Shown here piece by piece: positions 33,869 through 43,001 of a stretch of 64,000 nt of DNA. The notes beneath the pieces are model-generated. The model saw only the letters and a program-made list of their open reading frames with translations. It made no database searches and was not told where the DNA came from. A program made the position numbers and the translations under genes. The stretch is from Acidobacteriota bacterium (GTDB lineage Bacteria; Acidobacteriota; Holophagae; Holophagales; Holophagaceae): contig JACPYP010000011.1 in the NCBI GenBank assembly GCA_016195985.1, forward strand, positions 310,001 to 374,000, read 5' to 3'. Within the stretch, counting starts at the first letter, position 1; the number at the start of each line of letters is the position of its first letter.

Positions 33869-35608
33869 CTACTCGATCTCCACTTCAAGTTGGCTGAGGC
33901 CGCGCACCTCCCGCTCGAGGGGAAGCAGGGCCCGCCCGACAATGCGGCGCTGCAGGCGGTTGTCGCTGCTGGCTCCGTCGCCGCCGACCAGGCTGGCCAC
34001 CGTGGGCGGGATGCCCTCGATGCGGCCTCCCCGCAGTCCAGCGCCCGGCTGCACTTGCACCAGGAGGGCATAGACGTGGTTGTTTCGCAGGGCTCCGTTG
34101 AGGATGCGCACCATGTCGCCCATGGAGGCCGTCTCGATCACCCGCTCGTCGGGGTCGGCGGCCATGAGGCTGAAACCGTCGCCCACCATGAGAACCGCCT
34201 TGCCCTTGGCGGCCGAGGAGGGCACCTGGATGTTGAAGGTGGCGGTTTCCCGCACGCCCTGGATGTTCTGGAGGGTCACCAGGACCGGCAGCACCTCGCC
34301 CCGCTTGGCCCGGGCCTTGAGCAGGCGGACCCCCGCGATGCCGGTGAGATCCAGCCGCTCCTCAGCCTTGATGGTGATGGAAATGCCCTCGAATACCGGT
34401 TTTTCAAAGGGGTTCAGACAGATGGCCTGAAGCATCCCGCCCAAGTACTGCGCCAATCGCCCGGGATTCAGATCCGCGATGACATTCTCGATCTGAATGG
34501 CGGATTGTCCTGCCAGCTTGATGTTGCCCTGCATCGAAAGGCTCTGGAAACCCAGGCCCCGGGTGTGGGCATCCAGGGTCTGGGCCACGGCGGTGGCGGC
34601 CAGGGCCGGAGTGGCCACGGGATGGTCCATGAGTTCGAAGCGGAAATTGAGGGTGCGCTTGCCCCCCAGGTTCAGGCCGATGCGCATGGGCACCATGCGC
34701 GCCTCGGCGCCCAGGATGCCGGCGACGCCGGAATTGCGGTCGAGCCTCAGGGCGCCGATGGGGGCCACGGGCATGGCCAGCTTGAAGGAGCTCTGGTAGC
34801 TGGACACCGTGGTGGCCACCGTAGCCGACCAGAGCGGCAGGTCCACCGGCCCGAGGTTGAAGAGCTGGTGTCCGAACAACAGCACCCGCTTGCCTGAAAC
34901 GTAGGTGATGGTGCCCGAAGCGGTCAGATCGAGATCGCCCTGCATGAGGGAGATGGCGGCCATGCCCCCGGGTTCCAGAGGGCTTGCCTCCTCGCGGCCG
35001 CCGGACAGAGCCGGCCCCGCGGCGAAGGTCACGGGCCACCCGGCCCACAAGCGCTGGGCCTCGGCCCCCAGGGGACTCCCCGCCAGCGCCATGGGCAGCG
35101 ATTGGGGATCCTGATCGCCCATCACCTCGGAAAAAGGGAGCATCTTGCCCATGAGGGCCGATTTCAGGACCTTTGGCGGCTCCAGCTTGGGCAGGATGAG
35201 CGGGGTGCGGCTGGGAGCGAGATCGGGGATGTCCTTCAGCTGCTCCAGCATCTCCGCGATGGGCGTAATGCCGCCGATGGGCTCCTTCTCGAACACGATG
35301 CCGGTGCTGAGGGCGCCGATGAGCTTGCCGTCGATGTAGCAGGGGCTGCCGCTCATGCCAGCCAGGATGCCGGTATCTGCCAGGGGTCCCCCTGAGGCCC
35401 GGACCATAATCCGGCTTCGGCCCGGGGCGGCGTTTTTCTGAACGCCTACCACCTCGAAGTCGAACCGGTCGATCTTGCCGCCCTGAAAGACCGTTCGTCC
35501 ATGGCCCTTCATGCCTGCGCGGATCTCTGAAACCCCCATGGTGGCTGGCCCTTGAGCGAACAGGGAGCCCAGGGAAAGAAGGAAGGAAGCCAGGACAACC
35601 AGTTTCAT
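33869..35608 (-). CDS. SpoIVB-like S55 peptidase domain protein
   Basis: The 579-aa exported protein has a signal peptide (MKLVVLASFLLSLGSLFAQ). Its S55-type region at about 25-125 includes IRAGMKGHGRTVF and the serine motif GMSGSPCYIDGKLIGALS (nucleophile Ser at about 86-88). A long C-terminal region (about 180-579) has repeated beta segments, including LTASGTITYVSGKRVLLFGHQLF, LFGHQ being a candidate His site. In Bacillus the SpoIVB domain cleaves a signalling partner; in Acidobacteria this family is common but uncharacterised. The start ATG 35608 precedes the signal peptide. TAG directly abuts the ATG of the downstream propeller gene. Confidence 0.85.
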   Translation of the reverse strand: MKLVVLASFLLSLGSLFAQGPATMGVSEIRAGMKGHGRTVFQGGKIDRFDFEVVGVQKNAAPGRSRIMVRASGGPLADTGILAGMSGSPCYIDGKLIGALSTGIVFEKEPIGGITPIAEMLEQLKDIPDLAPSRTPLILPKLEPPKVLKSALMGKMLPFSEVMGDQDPQSLPMALAGSPLGAEAQRLWAGWPVTFAAGPALSGGREEASPLEPGGMAAISLMQGDLDLTASGTITYVSGKRVLLFGHQLFNLGPVDLPLWSATVATTVSSYQSSFKLAMPVAPIGALRLDRNSGVAGILGAEARMVPMRIGLNLGGKRTLNFRFELMDHPVATPALAATAVAQTLDAHTRGLGFQSLSMQGNIKLAGQSAIQIENVIADLNPGRLAQYLGGMLQAICLNPFEKPVFEGISITIKAEERLDLTGIAGVRLLKARAKRGEVLPVLVTLQNIQGVRETATFNIQVPSSAAKGKAVLMVGDGFSLMAADPDERVIETASMGDMVRILNGALRNNHVYALLVQVQPGAGLRGGRIEGIPPTVASLVGGDGASSDNRLQRRIVGRALLPLEREVRGLSQLEVEIE

Positions 35609-35695
35609 GGGGATCTCAAGGAAAGGTAGAAGCCTAACAGATGGCCCGGAATGGATCCCCTGTGACCATCTTGTGCCATCCGCGTCACATTCGTT

Positions 35696-35714
35696 CCTTG
35701 ACCCCAAGTCAAGG
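35696..35714 (+). promoter_or_regulatory. Inverted repeat upstream of the Oar-like receptor
   Basis: CCTTGAC (35696-35702) and GTCAAGG (35708-35714) form a 7-bp perfect dyad with a 5-base spacer, 51 bp before the receptor start. A weaker GTGAC/GTCAC pair lies just upstream. It is a candidate operator or part of the promoter region shared with the divergent S55 gene. Confidence 0.45.
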
Positions 35715-35764
35715 TCCTTCAGAAGACTTCCGCCAGTTACTCTTGGATATCGGAGGAACTTCAC

Positions 35765-38746
35765 ATGAGTTCAAGGCATTTGCGTCACTCATCCTTGGTG
35801 GCCCTGCTTGTGGCAGCGGCTCCCCTCGTCGCCCAGGGTGTGTCCACCCAATTGGGCGGCCGGGTCCTGGATGCCAAAGGCCAAGCTGTTCCCGGTGCCA
35901 CCGTGGTCATCCGCAACACGGAAACCGGCCTGACCCGCACCCTGCAGACCAGCGAGGAAGGCCGCTACATGGCCACCCTCCTGCCCGTGGGGCCCTACCA
36001 GGTCACCGTGACCAAGCCGGGCTTCCAGACTGCCAGCAACATCAAGGTGAACCTGAACCTGGGAGATGCCGCCCCCCTCACCGTCCGCCTCGCCTCCGAG
36101 ACCGGCGCCGTGGTGGAAGTCATGGCTTCAGCTCCGCAGGTGGATGCTGAGCGCGCCAGCGCCGCGGCCATCGTCTCCCCCGACAACCTCACCAACCTGC
36201 CTGTCTTCAACCGCAACTTCACCAATCTGGCTACGCTCGCGCCGCAAGTCGTAGTGGCCGACCGCGGTAACCTCGCCATTGCCGGCCAGCGTGGCGTGAA
36301 CACCTCCATCAACATCGACGGCGGCGACAACAACGAACCCTTCTTCGGTGGCGCCACCGGCGCGGCCGAAGGCAAGACCCCCTTCACCATCTCCATCGAA
36401 GCCATCCGCGAGTACCAGGTCGTCACGGACGGCGCCAGCGCCGAATTCGGCCGCATGGGCGGCGGCTACGTGAACGCCATCACCAAGAACGGCACCAACG
36501 AGTTGAGCGGCAGCCTCTTCTACTACACCCGCCCCCGCATGTGGGTCGAGCCGGGCCCGACGCTGCGCCAGCCTGCCGGTACCGTTACCACCAATCCTGT
36601 GGGCGACTTCAAGCAGGAACAGTTCGGCTTCAGCCTCGGCGGCCCCATCATCAAGGACAAACTCTTCTATTTCGTGGCCTACGACGCGCAGCGCAAGAAA
36701 TCCCCGATCAATCAGGTCTGGGGTGGCAACACGCCCGTAGCCCTCGATCCCACCGTCGCCGGCCAGGCCAATGACGCGGTGCTGATCGCCAAGGGAGGCA
36801 ATTACTCCGTTCCCGAAGATTCGGACACTTATTTCATCCGCTTCGATTGGAATCCCACCGTCGACCACAGCATCCAGTTCCGGTTGAATCATTCCAGCTT
36901 CAAGGGAGCCACGGGTGCCAGCACCATGGCAGCCTACGAAAACCTGGCTTCGGACGACGTGAAGACTGACGCCTACGTCCTTCAGTGGAACTGGGTCATC
37001 AACGGGAACTGGATGAACGAGTTCCGGATCAGCCACACCAAGGACGACATGCCCAGGTCGACCTATTCGAAGACTCCTGAGGTCAGCATCAGCAGCGTAG
37101 GCTACTACGGCGCCTACCCCTTCGACCGCACTTACAACACCAAGCGCACTCAGTTCCAGGAAAACATCAGCTACGTCACGCCCACCCTCCAGGTAAAGGC
37201 TGGCGTGGACTACAACGATGTCAACGTGTCTGAGTTCTTCGCGGGCAACTGGCAGGGCGTTTATCAGTTCAATACGCTTTCGGATTACCGCAATGGCCTC
37301 TGGGCTTACTACCGCCAGAACTTCGGCCTCAACAGCTCTGTCCAGAACGCCGGGCTCTTCGACACCAGCTACAAGCAGATGGCCGCCTTCATTCAGACCG
37401 ATTGGCGCCTTACCGATACCTTCAAGCTGGGCCTCGGCGTGCGCTGGGACCGTCAGCAGAATCCCGACTTCCCGGTCCTGGACATGAGCAACCGGTTGGC
37501 CTCCCCCATGCCGGTTTCCGCCAAGATCCCCTCGGACAGCCAGTTCTCCCCCCGCGCTTCCTTCACCTGGACGCCTGAGTTCGATCAGGGCAAGACCGTG
37601 GTTCGCGGCAGCGTGGGCCGCTACGTGAGCACGACACCCGCCGTGTTCCTCTACCAGGCCTATGCGGCCAACGGGATTCGCACGGGCTCTAAGGATTTCA
37701 AGCCAAGCGAAGCCGCCACCTACGGCATCCCCCTCGGCGCAGGTTTCAATGCTTCGAATCCCTACTGGATTTCCGCCATGCCTGCTGGAGTGACGCTAAC
37801 CGGATTCAACATCTGGTCCTTCAGCCCGGATTTCAAGAACCCCTACACGGATCGCGTGAACGTTGGTGCTGAGCGTCCCTTCTTCGGCGATCTCGTGCTG
37901 GGCCTGTCTGCCACTTACGCCAAGACCAAGCAACTTGAGCGCACCGCCGACCTGAACCTCGGCACCCCGACACTCAATGCCTACAACCGTCTGATGTATC
38001 CGGCCACGCTCACGACCACCGTCGCCGCCGGGAGGACCACGATTGCCTGGACTCCGAATCGGCCAAATCCGGCCTATGGCACCATGGGTTTGTACCAGTC
38101 CGATGCTTCCAGTCAGTACCATGCTTACACCGCCAGCATGAAGTACCACAAGGAAGGCAGCGCCTTCGACGCCCAGTTGTACTACACCTACGCCATCAAC
38201 AAGGACAGCGACTCCAACGAGCGCAACTACTCCGGCATCAACATCCAGGACCAGGGCAACCTGGGCGCGCAGTGGGGCTACGCCGATACCGATCGCCGCC
38301 AGGTGCTCACTGGATATCTCAGTTTCCTGGACAAGGAACTCACGGGGATCCTCTCCTCCCTGTCCATCCGCTATCAGACCGGCACTCCATACACGCTGAC
38401 CTACAGCGCAGATGTCAACGGTGATGGCAACAGCACCAACGACCGCTTTTTCCAGGATGGAGTCGATACCGGACGCAACACCCGGCGAGCTGGTTCCACC
38501 TTCACCCTCGACCTCGGTCTGCGTCGCGATTTCGTCTTCACGAAGCAGATCAAGATGACCCTGTCCGCCGACGTGTTCAACCTGCTGAACCGCCAGGACA
38601 CCTATCTGTCAGACAAGATGCCTTCCGTTCCCAATACAACAACCTCGAACGTCTCCACTGTGGACGCGAGGCTCGCCCTCACCCAGCAGCAGAACTGGAT
38701 CGGCTCTGCTCGCCAGATCCAGGTGGGCGCCCGCTTCTCCTTCTAG
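35765..38746 (+). CDS. Oar-like TonB-dependent receptor with carboxypeptidase-regulatory domain
   Basis: The 993-aa outer-membrane protein has a signal peptide (SSLVALLVAAAPLVAQG) and an N-terminal CarboxypepD_reg domain (about 30-115; GGRVLDAKGQAVPGATVVI, GPYQVTVTKPGFQ). A plug-like domain with NRNFTNLATLAPQV and a large beta-barrel follow, ending in aromatic FSF. Oar-type receptors take up large nutrients such as peptides or glycans and are numerous in Acidobacteria. The start ATG is preceded by GGAGG. The last strands, including GARFSF, fit outer-membrane insertion. It is monocistronic with a strong terminator, and divergent from the S55 peptidase pair. Confidence 0.93.
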   Translation: MSSRHLRHSSLVALLVAAAPLVAQGVSTQLGGRVLDAKGQAVPGATVVIRNTETGLTRTLQTSEEGRYMATLLPVGPYQVTVTKPGFQTASNIKVNLNLGDAAPLTVRLASETGAVVEVMASAPQVDAERASAAAIVSPDNLTNLPVFNRNFTNLATLAPQVVVADRGNLAIAGQRGVNTSINIDGGDNNEPFFGGATGAAEGKTPFTISIEAIREYQVVTDGASAEFGRMGGGYVNAITKNGTNELSGSLFYYTRPRMWVEPGPTLRQPAGTVTTNPVGDFKQEQFGFSLGGPIIKDKLFYFVAYDAQRKKSPINQVWGGNTPVALDPTVAGQANDAVLIAKGGNYSVPEDSDTYFIRFDWNPTVDHSIQFRLNHSSFKGATGASTMAAYENLASDDVKTDAYVLQWNWVINGNWMNEFRISHTKDDMPRSTYSKTPEVSISSVGYYGAYPFDRTYNTKRTQFQENISYVTPTLQVKAGVDYNDVNVSEFFAGNWQGVYQFNTLSDYRNGLWAYYRQNFGLNSSVQNAGLFDTSYKQMAAFIQTDWRLTDTFKLGLGVRWDRQQNPDFPVLDMSNRLASPMPVSAKIPSDSQFSPRASFTWTPEFDQGKTVVRGSVGRYVSTTPAVFLYQAYAANGIRTGSKDFKPSEAATYGIPLGAGFNASNPYWISAMPAGVTLTGFNIWSFSPDFKNPYTDRVNVGAERPFFGDLVLGLSATYAKTKQLERTADLNLGTPTLNAYNRLMYPATLTTTVAAGRTTIAWTPNRPNPAYGTMGLYQSDASSQYHAYTASMKYHKEGSAFDAQLYYTYAINKDSDSNERNYSGINIQDQGNLGAQWGYADTDRRQVLTGYLSFLDKELTGILSSLSIRYQTGTPYTLTYSADVNGDGNSTNDRFFQDGVDTGRNTRRAGSTFTLDLGLRRDFVFTKQIKMTLSADVFNLLNRQDTYLSDKMPSVPNTTTSNVSTVDARLALTQQQNWIGSARQIQVGARFSF

Positions 38747-38763
38747 ATCCAGCCATACCCCCC

Positions 38764-38792
38764 AAGGGCGGCGCGCAAGCGCCGCCCTTTTT
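38764..38792 (+). terminator. Intrinsic terminator after the Oar-like receptor
   Basis: 11-bp perfect stem AAGGGCGGCGC-GCAA-GCGCCGCCCTT followed by five Ts. Confidence 0.93.
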
Positions 38793-38807
38793 CGTTATGG
38801 TTGAAGC

Positions 38808-39578
38808 ATGCGAATTCTGGCGCTGGGCGATGTGGTGGGGGAACCGGGGCGGCGGCTGGTGGAGGCCTTCGTGCCCGAACTGCGGCAGGAGACCGGAGCC
38901 GATTTCGTGGTGGTGAACGGCGAGAACGCCGCCCACGGCCACGGCATCACGGAACCCATCGCCCGGGAATGGTTCGACAAGCTGGGCGTGGACGTGATCA
39001 CCACGGGCAACCACGCCTTCGACGTCAAGGGCATCGAAGGGTATTTCCGCCAGGAGCCCCGCATCCTTCGTCCCGCCAACCACCCGCCTGAAACCGCCGG
39101 CAACGGCTGGGTGAAGCTGCACACGCGCTCCGGCGCCGAAGTGCTGGTCGTCAATCTCATGGGCCGCGTGCACATGCCGCCATGCGACTGTCCCTTCCGC
39201 TGCGTGGACCAAGTCCTGCAGAAGGAGCGGGCCGATCTCGTCATCGTGGACATGCATGCCGAGGCCACCAGCGAGGCCCAGGCCATGGGCTACCACCTGG
39301 AGGGCCGCGCCGCCGCCGTGCTGGGCACGCACACCCACGTGCCCACCCTCGATGCCAAGGTGCTGCCGGGCGGCACCGCCTATGTGACGGACATCGGCAT
39401 GACCGGTCCCTACGGTGGTGTCATCGGCATGAAGAAGGAGGCCAGCCTGGGCCGTTTCCTGAAAGTGCAGCGCCCCAAGTACGAGGTGGCCGAGGGCGAC
39501 CTCCAGCTCCATGCCGTGCTCATCACCACCGAGGGCAAAAGGGCCACAGGTATCGAACGGATTCTCCGAACGCTGTGA
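38808..39578 (+). CDS. TIGR00282/YmdB-type metallophosphoesterase
   Basis: The 256-aa protein belongs to the calcineurin-like family acting on 2',3'-cyclic nucleotides. It shows GDVVGEPGRR at the N-terminus (D for metal), NGENAAHGHGIT, TGNHAFD, MHAEATSE and GTHTHVPTLDA, with metal ligands as in B. subtilis YmdB. In Bacillus this phosphodiesterase affects biofilm formation and motility; a signalling or RNA-turnover role is possible here. It starts 15 bp after the upstream terminator and is convergent with the small gene at 39594. Confidence 0.92.
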   Translation: MRILALGDVVGEPGRRLVEAFVPELRQETGADFVVVNGENAAHGHGITEPIAREWFDKLGVDVITTGNHAFDVKGIEGYFRQEPRILRPANHPPETAGNGWVKLHTRSGAEVLVVNLMGRVHMPPCDCPFRCVDQVLQKERADLVIVDMHAEATSEAQAMGYHLEGRAAAVLGTHTHVPTLDAKVLPGGTAYVTDIGMTGPYGGVIGMKKEASLGRFLKVQRPKYEVAEGDLQLHAVLITTEGKRATGIERILRTL

Positions 39579-39593
39579 ATCGAAAAACCGCCC

Positions 39594-39896
39594 TCAGCGG
39601 CTGAACCTCCGCAGCATCCGCATGTTCCGCCGGTAGGCCACGCCGCGGGTGAAGTTGATGGCCACCTGACGGGGGAAGCGGGTGATGGAGCTGGCCAGGG
39701 TGATGAAGGTGCGGACGGTCTGAGCCGCGCTGCGCCCCTGGCGGCTCGCATTGTCGTAATAGACCATGAGGGCCTGGCGCATGGTGGCCCGGGGCAGGTT
39801 GAAGAGGCCATAGCTCTCGATTACATCGTGGTTGATGCGGCGGGTCCCATCCTGCTCGGTGACAATGAGGTCCTCAGGGCGGATCTCTTGGCTCAT
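39594..39896 (-). CDS. Hypothetical protein, 100 aa
   Basis: The family is not recognised. The start ATG 39896 has GAGGAG 5 bases upstream. The product begins MSQEIRPEDLIVTEQDG and ends in a strongly basic tail, RRNMRMLRRFSR. A central part RTFITLASSITRFPRQVAINF is mildly amphipathic. No membrane helix or known domain is evident. It is convergent with the YmdB-like gene and followed by aquaporin on the same strand upstream. Confidence 0.6.
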   Translation of the reverse strand: MSQEIRPEDLIVTEQDGTRRINHDVIESYGLFNLPRATMRQALMVYYDNASRQGRSAAQTVRTFITLASSITRFPRQVAINFTRGVAYRRNMRMLRRFSR

Positions 39897-39968
39897 GGCG
39901 ACTCCTCGGGTCAAAAATATATCGGCCCCGGGACAGGTTTGCTCAAGCCGTGCCAAACCGTATCGGCG

Positions 39969-40646
39969 TCAATCCTCCAGTTTCGGAACCAAGGTTCCGG
40001 CCAAAGCCGCGCCGATCAGCGGAGCCACCCAGAACAGCCAGAGCTGGGACAGGGCCCAGCCGCCCACGAACAGGGCCGGCCCCGTGCTGCGCGCGGGGTT
40101 CACGGAAGTGTTGGTCACCGGAATGCTGATCAGGTGGATCAGGGTCAGGCACAGGCCGATGGCCAGGGGCGCAAAACCCGGGGCGGCCTTCTTGGAGGTG
40201 CTGCCCAGGATCACCATCAGGAAGAAGAACGTCATCACCACTTCGGTGAGGAAGGCGGCGCCCAGGCCGTAGCGGCCCGGGGAGTGCTCCCCGAACCCGT
40301 TGCTGGCGAAGCCGCCGATGGCCGAGCCGTTTCCCGTGGCGATCACGTAGAGGATGGCCGAGGCGGCCACTGCCCCGAGCACCTGGGCCACCCAATAGGA
40401 AGCCAAGTCCTTGTAGGGGAAGCGCCCACCCACGGCCAGCCCGAGGGTCACGGCCGGGTTCAGGTGGCAGCCGGAAATGGGCCCGATGGCGTAGGCCATG
40501 GTCACCACGGTCAGGCCAAAGGCCAGACTGACGCCATGGAGACCGATCCCCACGCCCGGGAAGGCCGCCGCCAGCACGGCGCTGCCGCAGCCGCCCAGTA
40601 CCAGCCAGAGGGTTCCCAAAAATTCAGCAACGAGCCGCTTGTTCAC
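39969..40646 (-). CDS. aqpZ: Aquaporin (MIP family, AqpZ-like)
   Basis: The 225-aa inner-membrane water channel has six hydrophobic helices and both pore motifs: GCHLNPAVT (first NPA) and SVNPARS (second NPA, in the form [10 protein letters not shown] seen in AqpZ). The narrow selectivity Arg follows the second NPA. It starts [21 protein letters not shown], like E. coli AqpZ. Spacing and length are normal. The function is rapid water flux in response to osmotic change. Confidence 0.94.
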   Translation of the reverse strand: MNKRLVAEFLGTLWLVLGGCGSAVLAAAFPGVGIGLHGVSLAFGLTVVTMAYAIGPISGCHLNPAVTLGLAVGGRFPYKDLASYWVAQVLGAVAASAILYVIATGNGSAIGGFASNGFGEHSPGRYGLGAAFLTEVVMTFFFLMVILGSTSKKAAPGFAPLAIGLCLTLIHLISIPVTNTSVNPARSTGPALFVGGWALSQLWLFWVAPLIGAALAGTLVPKLED

Positions 40647-40757
40647 ACCATCCTCCTGGGAAGAAAACGCGGATAAAAGAGAGACAAGCCGACAGTCTAC
40701 CCGACGTCCAAATGGCGCCTACGGAAATCCCGGAATGCTGAGAAAGTGTGAGCCGCC

Positions 40758-41573
40758 TCAGGAAAGGCGCTTCCAGCCGTCCAGATACAGTCCGAACAAG
40801 GGATCCGCCTGGGTCTTCTGCTCCACCAGGGTCCGGATCTGGACCTCCTCGGCCTCCATCTGCTCGGGGCTGAGGTGCCCGGACAAGGTCATGGCCCGCA
40901 GCCAGACCAGGAAGGTGGTGAGGGCGTCGAACTGGTTGTAGCGCACGATGCCGGCGATGTCCCCGGCCCGCCAGAGGTCGATGACGTTCTTGCCGTCGGT
41001 GCCCAGCTTGCCGGGGATGCCGCAGGCCGTGGCCAGTTCGTGCAAGGTGGAGGAAGCCTTGCCCCAGGCTCCGGTGATCTCCCGCAGGTCGATGTGCTGG
41101 TTTCCGTAACGGTCGAAGAAATCCCCGGCGGCCCACTTTTCCGCGCTGCGCCCCAGCCCCGGAATGGAAAGGCGGTGCACCATGGCCCGCTGAACGAGGA
41201 TGGGCAGGTCCGACTCCCGGGAATTGAAGCCCACCAACTGGGGTTTCCTATCACCCAGGGCCACCAGGAAGCGCCGCAGCAGATCGTCCTCCGCCAGGGC
41301 CTCTGTGCCCTCCGGAAGGGCGTAGAGCCGGTGCGAGACTTCGCCCTGCTTCACGGTGCGGATCACCGCAGCGATGGACACCACCCGGCAAAGGATGGTC
41401 TTCAGGTAGGGCTGGGGGTTTTCGGCGGTGGCGCCGCCGTAGGCCCACAGGCGCGTCAGGACTTCCTCGTCCGGCAAATCCGCGGGCAGGTCCAGCACCC
41501 GCCGGCCCGTGGGAGGATCCGGCACCCATTCGGCGTCGAAGGCGAAGATCTGGTGATGGGGCGGGCGCAGCAT
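40758..41573 (-). CDS. Predicted 3'-5' exonuclease (DNA polymerase B-like exonuclease family)
   Basis: The 271-aa protein has the DEDD exonuclease motifs: Exo I in IFAFDAEWVPDP (DxE), Exo II in LVGFNSRESDLPIL, and Exo III-like in YNQFDALTTFLV. It corresponds to the PolB-type exonuclease family (PF10108 type) that lacks a polymerase domain. It probably trims DNA or RNA ends. Start ATG 41573 has a GGAG 7 bases upstream; an upstream in-frame ATG exists. It follows the DoxX-like gene on the same strand. Confidence 0.88.
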   Translation of the reverse strand: MLRPPHHQIFAFDAEWVPDPPTGRRVLDLPADLPDEEVLTRLWAYGGATAENPQPYLKTILCRVVSIAAVIRTVKQGEVSHRLYALPEGTEALAEDDLLRRFLVALGDRKPQLVGFNSRESDLPILVQRAMVHRLSIPGLGRSAEKWAAGDFFDRYGNQHIDLREITGAWGKASSTLHELATACGIPGKLGTDGKNVIDLWRAGDIAGIVRYNQFDALTTFLVWLRAMTLSGHLSPEQMEAEEVQIRTLVEQKTQADPLFGLYLDGWKRLS

Positions 41574-41604
41574 GGGATCGCTCCTAAATGATTCCATCCA
41601 CCTT

Positions 41605-41961
41605 TCACTTTTCCAGGGCCCACTTGCCGCCGCCACCCAGGGCGCAGGCCAGGCCCACCAGCAGGCGGAAGAGGCCGCCGAGGTTCGCCAGCGGCCCCGC
41701 GCCGTGAAGCCATCCGTGGACCAGGGGCCAGCCCAGCACCGCCGCCAGGGCGCCTCCCGCCAGGGGCACCCAGATGCCCAGCAGGATCAAGGCGCCGCAG
41801 ATCATCTCGCCCAGCGCCAGTCCCCAGGCGGCCGCGTGGGCCAGGGTGATGGCGCCGTGGGCGCCGCGCAGCGCCGAAAAGGCCTGCAGCACCGCCATGC
41901 CCCCCACCGCCAGCCGGAGCAACAGGAGGGCCCAGTCGATGCGGGTCTTGGATGCGGCCAT
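41605..41961 (-). CDS. DoxX-like membrane protein
   Basis: This 118-aa protein has four hydrophobic segments and starts like DoxX/DoxD families: DWALLLLRLAVGGMAVLQAF, followed by LALGEMICGALILLGIWVPLAGGALA. Such proteins are linked to sulfur or thiol metabolism or redox in the membrane, but most are uncharacterised. It is divergent from the HAD hydrolase. Confidence 0.8.
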   Translation of the reverse strand: MAASKTRIDWALLLLRLAVGGMAVLQAFSALRGAHGAITLAHAAAWGLALGEMICGALILLGIWVPLAGGALAAVLGWPLVHGWLHGAGPLANLGGLFRLLVGLACALGGGGKWALEK

Positions 41962-42014
41962 GGTGTCTCCGGAAACCGTCCATTGTAGGCTTGGGGATCA
42001 TCCCTGGACCAACC

Positions 42015-42713
42015 ATGATCCGCACCCTCGCCTTCGACGCCGACGACACCCTCTGGCACAACGAAACCCATTACGCCGAAACCCAGGAGGCCTTCCGGTC
42101 CCTGCTGCGCCAGTACCACGACGACGCCTGGATCGACGAACGCCTGCACGCCACCGAGATGCGGAACCTCAGCCACTACGGCTACGGCATCAAGGGCTTC
42201 ACCCTCTCCATGATCGAGACGGCCCTGGAGCTCACGGAGGACCGCTTGGACGGAGCAGGCATCCGCCGGGTGGTGGAGCTCGGCAAGGCCATGCTGGCCA
42301 AGCCCGTGGAGCCCCTTCCGGGCGTGGCCGAGGTGTTGCAGAAACTGGCGGGCGCCTACGACCTCATGCTCATCACCAAGGGTGATCTCTTCGACCAGGA
42401 GACCAAGCTCGTGAAATCGGGCCTGGGAGGGCATTTCTCCAAGGTTGAGATCGTCTCCGAAAAGGACGAAGCCGCCTATGCCGCCATCCTCGAACGCCAC
42501 GGCATCGCCCCAAGCGCCTTCGCCATGGTGGGCAATTCCGTGAAGTCCGACATCCTGCCCGTGCTGGCGCTGGGCGCCCGGGCCGTGCACATCCCCTACC
42601 ACCTGACCTGGGCCCACGAAGTGGTGGCCGCCCCCGTGGATTCGCCCTTCCCGGTACTGGAATCCATCCGCGATCTGCCGGACTGGCTGGCGGCGCAATC
42701 CGCTCAAGGCTAG
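42015..42713 (+). CDS. HAD-superfamily hydrolase
   Basis: The 232-aa protein has motif I in TLAFDADDTLWHNE, motif II in MLITKGDLFDQETK (here T followed by K), a Lys in VSEKDEAAY and motif IV in AMVGNSVKSDILP. It would hydrolyse a phosphorylated metabolite; the long helical cap suggests the YfnB/YjjG-like group, which includes nucleotidases. The start ATG 42015 begins the motif I strand. Its stop codon sits inside the first arm of a 13-bp inverted repeat. Confidence 0.87.
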   Translation: MIRTLAFDADDTLWHNETHYAETQEAFRSLLRQYHDDAWIDERLHATEMRNLSHYGYGIKGFTLSMIETALELTEDRLDGAGIRRVVELGKAMLAKPVEPLPGVAEVLQKLAGAYDLMLITKGDLFDQETKLVKSGLGGHFSKVEIVSEKDEAAYAAILERHGIAPSAFAMVGNSVKSDILPVLALGARAVHIPYHLTWAHEVVAAPVDSPFPVLESIRDLPDWLAAQSAQG

Positions 42714-42912
42714 TGTGCCTCGCCTGAAATAACTGGATCATTCAGGGCAGCTGGCGAGGCACACTTCCATCGGGGCATGGCCCCTCTGGCGCATGGGCGC
42801 GGGACCGCGCCCATGCTGTCAACCCGCTGGGGGCGCTGCCACGCCCCCAGACCCCCGCCCCGTGGTGTCCATGGGCGTTGAGATCGCACCTAGTATTTCG
42901 AGCGGACACCAC
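42712..42912. repeat. Cluster of five inverted repeats in a 288-bp intergenic region
   Basis: The gap 42714-43001 has no gene. It contains successive dyads: AGTGTGCCTCGCC / GGCGAGGCACACT (42712-42724, 42753-42765); GGGGC-ATG-GCCCC (42772-42784); GCATGGGCGCG-GGAC-CGCGCCCATGC (42791-42816); CTGGGGGCG / CGCCCCCAG (42827-42850); GTGGTGTCC / GGACACCAC (42862-42870, 42904-42912). It could be a composite REP/BIME-like element or a structured RNA. The rest of the gap (42913-43001) holds only the promoter region and GGAG of the next gene. Confidence 0.7.
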
Positions 42913-43001
42913 TAGGGCCGGAAACCCTTGCCAGTCCTCGTTCTGGAGGGTTCCCGAGGCAGGCTACCCGTGGTAGGATCAAACATCCCCCCGGAGATCC
43001 C

